Assembly: GCA_902572735.1 (NCBI GenBank)
Contig: CACGGX010000001.1
Location: 62,001-126,000 of the forward strand
Reading direction: 5' to 3'
DNA from: an uncultured Alphaproteobacteria bacterium
GTDB lineage: Bacteria > Pseudomonadota > Alphaproteobacteria > HIMB59 > GCA-002718135
DNA: 64,000 nucleotides
Part shown: one piece after another, positions 59,877 through 64,000 of the stretch
Layout of the letters: every line of letters begins with the position of its first letter
Numbering within the stretch: position 1 is the stretch's first letter
Position numbers and translations under genes: made by a program
The notes under the pieces: model-generated
Databases searched by the model: none
Told to the model about the DNA's origin: nothing
Seen by the model: only the letters and a program-made list of their open reading frames with translations

Positions 59877-61352
59877 TTATTTTAATTGAGATTTGATGAT
59901 ATTTTCAACAACTTTAGCTGAGGAAAGAACACCTGGTATTCCAGCCCCTGGATGAGAGCCTGCTGCAGAAAAATATAAATTTTTAATTTTTTTGTCTTTG
60001 TTGTGATATCTAAACCAAGCTGACTGTGTAAAAATTGGGGCTATAGAAAATCCTGCTCCGTGCATAGAATTGTAATCGTTTTTAAAATCTTTAGGGTTCA
60101 TCCAAAAAACATCTGTAATACTCTTTTCTAAATCTGGCATAATTGTTTGTGATAATTCTTTAACTATCTTATTTTTAAGGTTTTCTGATTCAACATCCCA
60201 ATCAATTTTGCCTTGTAAATTGGGTACTGGGCATAGAACATAAAAACTATCACATCCTTCTGGAGCAAACGATTTATCAGTTGCAGTAGGTCTATGAATA
60301 TATAAAGAAAAATCTTCAGATAATATTTTATTTTTAAATATATCATGAAGTAAAGATTTAAATCTTTCAGTCATCCAAATAGTATGATGAGCAACTTTAT
60401 GGTATTGTTTTTTCGTACCAAAGAAAAGAACAAAAAGCCCCATTGAATACAATAAGTTTTTTTCTTTTAATACAGGTCTTGTTAAATTTTGTTTTTTTAA
60501 TAGTTTGGAGTAAACCATGGGTGGATCAGCATTACAAACAACCAGATCTATATTGGAAATCTCTTCATTGTTTGTTAATATTTTTGTTATCCTATTATTT
60601 TCAACAATAAATTCTTTTGCCTCTGTATTTGTTTTTATTTTAATACCACAATCAATCATTAATTTTTTTAGTTCAGATACGATTTTACCAGTTCCACCCA
60701 TACAAAAAAATACACCCCATTTTCTCTCTAAATAATGAATCAAAGCGTATATAGATGTTGTTGTATGTGGGTCACCTCCAACTAAAAGTGGGTGAATTGA
60801 AAATGCTTTTCTAAGATATGGATTTTTTAGATAACTATTTACAAGTTGAGATACTGTGAAATAACTTTTTAAAATAATTAAATTAGGAATAACGCCTAAC
60901 ATTTTAAAAAAAGAAATAAATGGTTTGTCAGCTAATTGTGTGAACCCTACATCAAAAATTTTTTTTGATTGATTTAAGAGTTTAGAATATCCTTTGATGT
61001 CTCTATTATCATATTTGCTTATTTCGTTATTTGTCTTTTCGATAGTAGAACAATAATCAAAAGTTTTACCATCATGAAAATAATACCTATACCATGGTTC
61101 AAGAGGAACAAAATTCAAATAATCTTCTCTTTTTTTTCCAAATAAACTAAATAATTCATCAAAAAGAAATGGTGCTGTTATTACCGTTGGTCCAGCATCA
61201 TGTTTAAAGCCATTTACTTCAAAAACCCTTGCTCTTCCTCCAAGCTCATCTAGTTTTTCAATAATTGTTGTGTCATAGCCTAATTTTTTTAGTCTTAAAC
61301 TAATCGCAATGCCTCCAAAACCACTTCCTATAACTACTGCTTTTTTTCCCAT
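59877..61352 (-). CDS. crtI: phytoene desaturase
   Basis: A 491-aa FAD-dependent desaturase that converts phytoene to lycopene. The FAD-binding N-terminus is KKAVVIGSGFGGIAISLRLKKLGYDTTIIEK, followed by DELGGRARVFEVNGFKHDAGPTVI. The C-terminal FAD contact is NLYFSAAGSHPGAGIPGVLSSAKV. It is the first gene of the operon; a TATAAT on the minus strand (61366-61371) sits at -10 distance. No crtE is present, so geranylgeranyl diphosphate must come from elsewhere. Confidence 0.96.
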   Translation of the reverse strand: MGKKAVVIGSGFGGIAISLRLKKLGYDTTIIEKLDELGGRARVFEVNGFKHDAGPTVITAPFLFDELFSLFGKKREDYLNFVPLEPWYRYYFHDGKTFDYCSTIEKTNNEISKYDNRDIKGYSKLLNQSKKIFDVGFTQLADKPFISFFKMLGVIPNLIILKSYFTVSQLVNSYLKNPYLRKAFSIHPLLVGGDPHTTTSIYALIHYLERKWGVFFCMGGTGKIVSELKKLMIDCGIKIKTNTEAKEFIVENNRITKILTNNEEISNIDLVVCNADPPMVYSKLLKKQNLTRPVLKEKNLLYSMGLFVLFFGTKKQYHKVAHHTIWMTERFKSLLHDIFKNKILSEDFSLYIHRPTATDKSFAPEGCDSFYVLCPVPNLQGKIDWDVESENLKNKIVKELSQTIMPDLEKSITDVFWMNPKDFKNDYNSMHGAGFSIAPIFTQSAWFRYHNKDKKIKNLYFSAAGSHPGAGIPGVLSSAKVVENIIKSQLK

Positions 61353-61409
61353 TGTTAATTTTGTAATTATATTTAAATACCTTATTTCTTAATAAATATA
61401 ATATTATTT

Positions 61410-61922
61410 ATGCTTACAAAGACAGATTTATTTGAATTACTTAGTGTAAAAAATAAAGATTTTCAAATTCATGATCATGATCCTTTATTTACAGTTGAAG
61501 ATTCTGAAAATCTAAGAGGTGAAATTAAAGGATCGCATACAAAAAATTTATTTTTAAAAAATAAAAAAAATAATTTTTTTCTTTTTAGTTGTGATGAAAA
61601 TGCAAAGGTTGATTTAAAGCAATTTTCTAAATCGATCGATGCTAAAAATTTATCATTTGCTAATGCTGAATATTTAGAACAATTTTTGGGCATAAAGCCA
61701 GGATCAGTCTCACCATTTGCCCTTCTTAATGACAAAGATAATGTTGTTAAGTTTTACTTAGATGAAAAACTTTTTAACAGTGAAATAATTAACTTCCACC
61801 CCCTAATTAATACCACAACTATAAGTATAAAGACTTCAGAGTTTATAAACTTCCTGCTTGAAAATAATAAAAAAATTCATATTTTTTCTTTAGATAGTTA
61901 TAGTATAGTCAAATCTTTATGA
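61410..61922 (+). CDS. YbaK/ProX-type aminoacyl-tRNA deacylase
   Basis: A 170-aa member of the YbaK/prolyl-tRNA editing superfamily that hydrolyses mischarged tRNAs such as Ala-tRNAPro. GSHTKNLFLKNKKNNFFLFSCDENAKVDLKQFSK contains the conserved Lys of the active site. The C-terminal GIKPGSVSPFALLND is a hallmark of the PrdX/ProX form. Its stop overlaps the thioredoxin gene by ATGA. A TATAAT at 61397-61402 lies so close to the ATG that the transcript may be leaderless. Confidence 0.9.
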   Translation: MLTKTDLFELLSVKNKDFQIHDHDPLFTVEDSENLRGEIKGSHTKNLFLKNKKNNFFLFSCDENAKVDLKQFSKSIDAKNLSFANAEYLEQFLGIKPGSVSPFALLNDKDNVVKFYLDEKLFNSEIINFHPLINTTTISIKTSEFINFLLENNKKIHIFSLDSYSIVKSL

Positions 61923-62785
61923 GTGAAAATTCGAATATTATCGATGTTACAGAAACAGAGTTTAATGATCAGGTTATTGAGGCAAGTGAAAGTAAACTAA
62001 TTGTTGTTGATTTTTGGGCTCCTTGGTGTGGACCTTGTAAGCAATTAACACCAATTTTAGAAAAAATAATATCAAAATCAGGAGATAAAATCACCTTAGT
62101 AAAAATTAATATTGATGAAAATCAACAAATTGCTGCGCAATTAAGAATTCAATCAATTCCTACAGTTTATGCATTTAAAGATAAGCAAATTGTTAATGCA
62201 TTTCAGGGAGTTATTCCTGAAGGTCAGATTATCGAATTTATTGAAAAATGCTTAGGATCTAAAATTAATGAAGACTTCACTGAATTTTATAATGAAATAG
62301 AAAGTGCCATGGCTGAAAATAAGTATGAAGAAACTAAAGACACTCTTCTAGAATTTATTTCTAAAAACTCTGATGAAATTAAAGGTATTTGTTTTTATTT
62401 AGAGTGTTTGATAGAGCTTAAACAATTTGAAGAGGTTGAAGTGTTCATAAGCTCATTAGAAAAAGATGTGCAAGAAAAGGATGAACTTAAACAGGTTTTA
62501 AAAAAAATGGAAATTGTGAAAAATAACTCATCCGGACCAAATATAAATGAGCTACTTGATAAGCTTGAGAATGAACCGAATAATATCGATTTAATTTTAG
62601 AAATATCTGATAAATATTTTTCAATGAAAGAATATGAAAATGGAATGGATTTGCTTCTAAAAAATTATCCAAAAAATAAAGATAGTATAAAAAATAAGAT
62701 GGTAGAATTTTTTGGTGTACTTGGAAATACTGATCAAGTTACTATTCAATATAGAAAAAAACTTTCACAGTTAATGTTTTCCTAA
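61919..62785 (+). CDS. thioredoxin-domain protein with TPR region (YbbN/CnoX-like)
   Basis: A 288-aa protein with an N-terminal thioredoxin domain (active site WAPWCGPCKQL, cis-Pro QSIPTVYAF) and a C-terminal helical TPR-type region (about 120-288), the layout of YbbN/CnoX co-chaperones. E. coli CnoX has an altered active site, but here CGPC is intact, as in other alphaproteobacterial homologues. It probably acts in redox quality control. It is coupled to both neighbours. Confidence 0.9.
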   Translation: MSENSNIIDVTETEFNDQVIEASESKLIVVDFWAPWCGPCKQLTPILEKIISKSGDKITLVKINIDENQQIAAQLRIQSIPTVYAFKDKQIVNAFQGVIPEGQIIEFIEKCLGSKINEDFTEFYNEIESAMAENKYEETKDTLLEFISKNSDEIKGICFYLECLIELKQFEEVEVFISSLEKDVQEKDELKQVLKKMEIVKNNSSGPNINELLDKLENEPNNIDLILEISDKYFSMKEYENGMDLLLKNYPKNKDSIKNKMVEFFGVLGNTDQVTIQYRKKLSQLMFS

Positions 62786-62786
62786 C

Positions 62787-63380
62787 ATGGAAATTCCTAT
62801 TTTTCCTTTGAACGGCGCCGTGCTTTTTCCAGGAACAAGCTTGCCTCTGAATATATTTGAAAAGAGATATATTCAGATGGTGGACTACGCTCTTTCAAAA
62901 GAAAGGTGTATAGGCATGATACAATCTGATGAAAAAAATAAACTCTATAATATCGGTTGTATTGGAAAAATTCATAGTTTTAGTGAAACTACAGACGGAC
63001 GATATTTAATTAGTCTGCAAGGTACTAATTGTTTTAAAGTTAAGAAAGAGTTAGAAAAGAATTATAAGTTTAGGTTGGTTGAAGCTGAAACGTTGGATTT
63101 TGAGGAAGATAAAAACATTATAAATGAAAAACAAAAAAATAATCTTTTAGATAAATATAGCCAATATATTAAAGTCAAAAAAATTAACTTAAACATAGAA
63201 GAGATTCAAAATATAGACTTTAATCAAATTATTAAGTTTATAGCAATGATATCACCTTTTAGTGATATTGAAAAACAGGTTCTTTTGGAAACAAAAAATT
63301 TAAGCGATTTTTATAAAAAACTTCATTCAATTTTAGAGCTTGAGATCGTTGAAGATAATAATAGCAAAACTATTAATTAA
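62787..63380 (+). CDS. LON N-terminal domain (LON substrate-binding) protein
   Basis: A 197-aa protein that consists only of the LON N-terminal substrate-recognition domain (COG2802). IFPLNGAVLFPGTSLPLNIFEKRYIQMV and RCIGMIQ...IGCIGKIHSFSETTDGRYLISLQG are the characteristic blocks. There is no AAA+ or protease domain. It follows the thioredoxin gene by 1 nt, a conserved alphaproteobacterial pairing. Role unknown, perhaps protein quality control. Confidence 0.92.
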   Translation: MEIPIFPLNGAVLFPGTSLPLNIFEKRYIQMVDYALSKERCIGMIQSDEKNKLYNIGCIGKIHSFSETTDGRYLISLQGTNCFKVKKELEKNYKFRLVEAETLDFEEDKNIINEKQKNNLLDKYSQYIKVKKINLNIEEIQNIDFNQIIKFIAMISPFSDIEKQVLLETKNLSDFYKKLHSILELEIVEDNNSKTIN

Positions 63381-64000
63381 TACCCATAGCAAAATCACTT
63401 ATCTGATTTTTTAATTTTTTACTTTTCTCTATTAAATTGATAGCTGAAAATCTTGCATGATTAAAAATTGTATTGTCTAATTTAAAGACACTGTCAACTT
63501 TATCAGTGATTTGAAACAGCCTATAAGCTTTGAAGAAATTATCTTTCTGAAATTCTTTACAAAATACTTCATCTCCTAATTCCAAACCTAGAGAGTTATA
63601 TTTTTTAACAAGATTATATATACTTTCTACATCTTGCATACCCAGATTCCATCCTTGTCCTGCAATTGGATGAAATGAGTGGGCTGAGTCACCTAAATAA
63701 ACAATTCTATTCTCAAAAAATTTAGAGTTTAAATGAGCGTTTAAAGGAAAAGTTTGTTTGGTGATTATTTTTTTTATCTCACCCACACTGCCCTGTATCT
63801 TTTCGTTTAGAATGGAAATAATCTTATTGTCATCTAAAGAAATTAAAGAGTTTATAAATTTATTAGTGTTTGTCCAAACTATAGAACTTTGAAACTGATT
63901 TTTATTTTTTTGCATTGGTAAGATTGCAAGAGGTCCATTTTTAAAAAAGAACTCGTAAGCAGTGTTATTGTGATTCTTTGAGTGATAAAAATTAACTACA
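63373..64000 (-). CDS. UbiH/Coq6-family FAD hydroxylase (partial, continues beyond window)
   Basis: The C-terminal part (about 209 residues) of a UbiH/UbiF/Coq6-type ubiquinone ring hydroxylase. The second FAD-binding motif RIVYLGDSAHSFHPIAGQGWNLGMQD is diagnostic. Upstream of the first internal Met the frame stays open to the window end and encodes TAYEFFFKNGPLAILPM, matching the family's TAYErF...GPlAlLPl block. The true start is therefore beyond 64000. It overlaps the convergent LON-domain gene by 8 nt. Which ubiquinone step it catalyses is unclear. Confidence 0.9.
   Translation of the reverse strand, partial: VVNFYHSKNHNNTAYEFFFKNGPLAILPMQKNKNQFQSSIVWTNTNKFINSLISLDDNKIISILNEKIQGSVGEIKKIITKQTFPLNAHLNSKFFENRIVYLGDSAHSFHPIAGQGWNLGMQDVESIYNLVKKYNSLGLELGDEVFCKEFQKDNFFKAYRLFQITDKVDSVFKLDNTIFNHARFSAINLIEKSKKLKNQISDFAMGIN

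Overview
The window is a very AT-rich, gene-dense chromosomal segment from what looks like a free-living marine alphaproteobacterium with a streamlined genome (a SAR11/HIMB59/AEGEAN-169-like lineage is plausible but cannot be settled here). The reasons are the C-terminus of a GcrA-type cell-cycle regulator, the Mic60(mitofilin-like)-HemY pair, an RpoH-CarD-FdxA-SUV3-like helicase block, an ECF sigma/ChrR pair, a complete System I cytochrome c maturation operon, and a retinal-forming crtI-crtB-crtY-blh operon. Genes are separated by a few bases or overlap, often as ATGA, and convergent genes overlap at their stops.

Layout. 1-7.3 kb: gcrA end, MFS transporter, M29 aminopeptidase, dxs, panB, beta-carbonic anhydrase, dusA. 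7.3-16.1 kb (minus strand): PagL-like lipid A deacylase, rpoH, a phosphatase-fold protein that has lost its metal ligands, carD, fdxA, a TerB-like protein, a SUV3-like helicase and acnA. 16.2-16.7 kb: a 58-aa Lys/Ala/Pro repeat protein with a structured leader and three tandem terminator-like hairpins. 16.7-22.0 kb: ccmABCDEFGH. 22-33.8 kb: orphan amino-acid binding protein, methyltransferase, yggT, folD, GT9-like protein, argG, IalB-like protein, ECF sigma/ChrR, asparaginase, tandem aldo-keto reductases, BI-1 protein. 33.9-40.3 kb: tandem TPR-glycosyltransferase paralogues, GT8-like protein, hemY, mic60. 40.4-49.6 kb: tsaD, EVE protein, sulfotransferase, acs, tdk, rsmB, heparinase-like protein, and a purH split into two frames. 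49.8-55.3 kb: an accessory block of oxygenases, methyltransferases, a glycan-type protein and asnB. 55.4-57.05 kb: a frameshifted gene and a very small tRNA-Gly-associated element. 57.1-61.4 kb: blh, crtY, crtB, crtI. 61.4-64 kb: YbaK-type deacylase, thioredoxin-TPR, LON-domain protein and a partial UbiH-type hydroxylase.

How it fits together. Dxs feeds isoprenoid precursors into the phytoene-lycopene-beta-carotene-retinal pathway. No opsin and no crtE are in the window. The sigma/ChrR pair is of the type that answers singlet oxygen, which fits a pigmented, sunlit cell. CcmA-H supplies c-type cytochromes; HemY and Mic60 belong to haem and envelope/membrane-organisation contexts.

The most unusual structure is at 56179-56997. 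A 25-bp exact copy of the tRNA-Gly(GCC) 3' end lies 794 bp from the real tRNA. Between the two copies are direct 11-bp repeats just inside both ends and a two-gene lipoprotein/membrane-protein cargo, with no integrase. This is the arrangement expected of a minimal, non-autonomous tRNA-targeting integrative element. Other points of note are the ChrR anti-sigma factor that lacks all four N-terminal zinc ligands but keeps its cupin site, two single-base frame disruptions in A runs (purH and the gene at 55.4-56.1 kb), and two places where a terminator T-tract runs directly into the ATG of the next gene.
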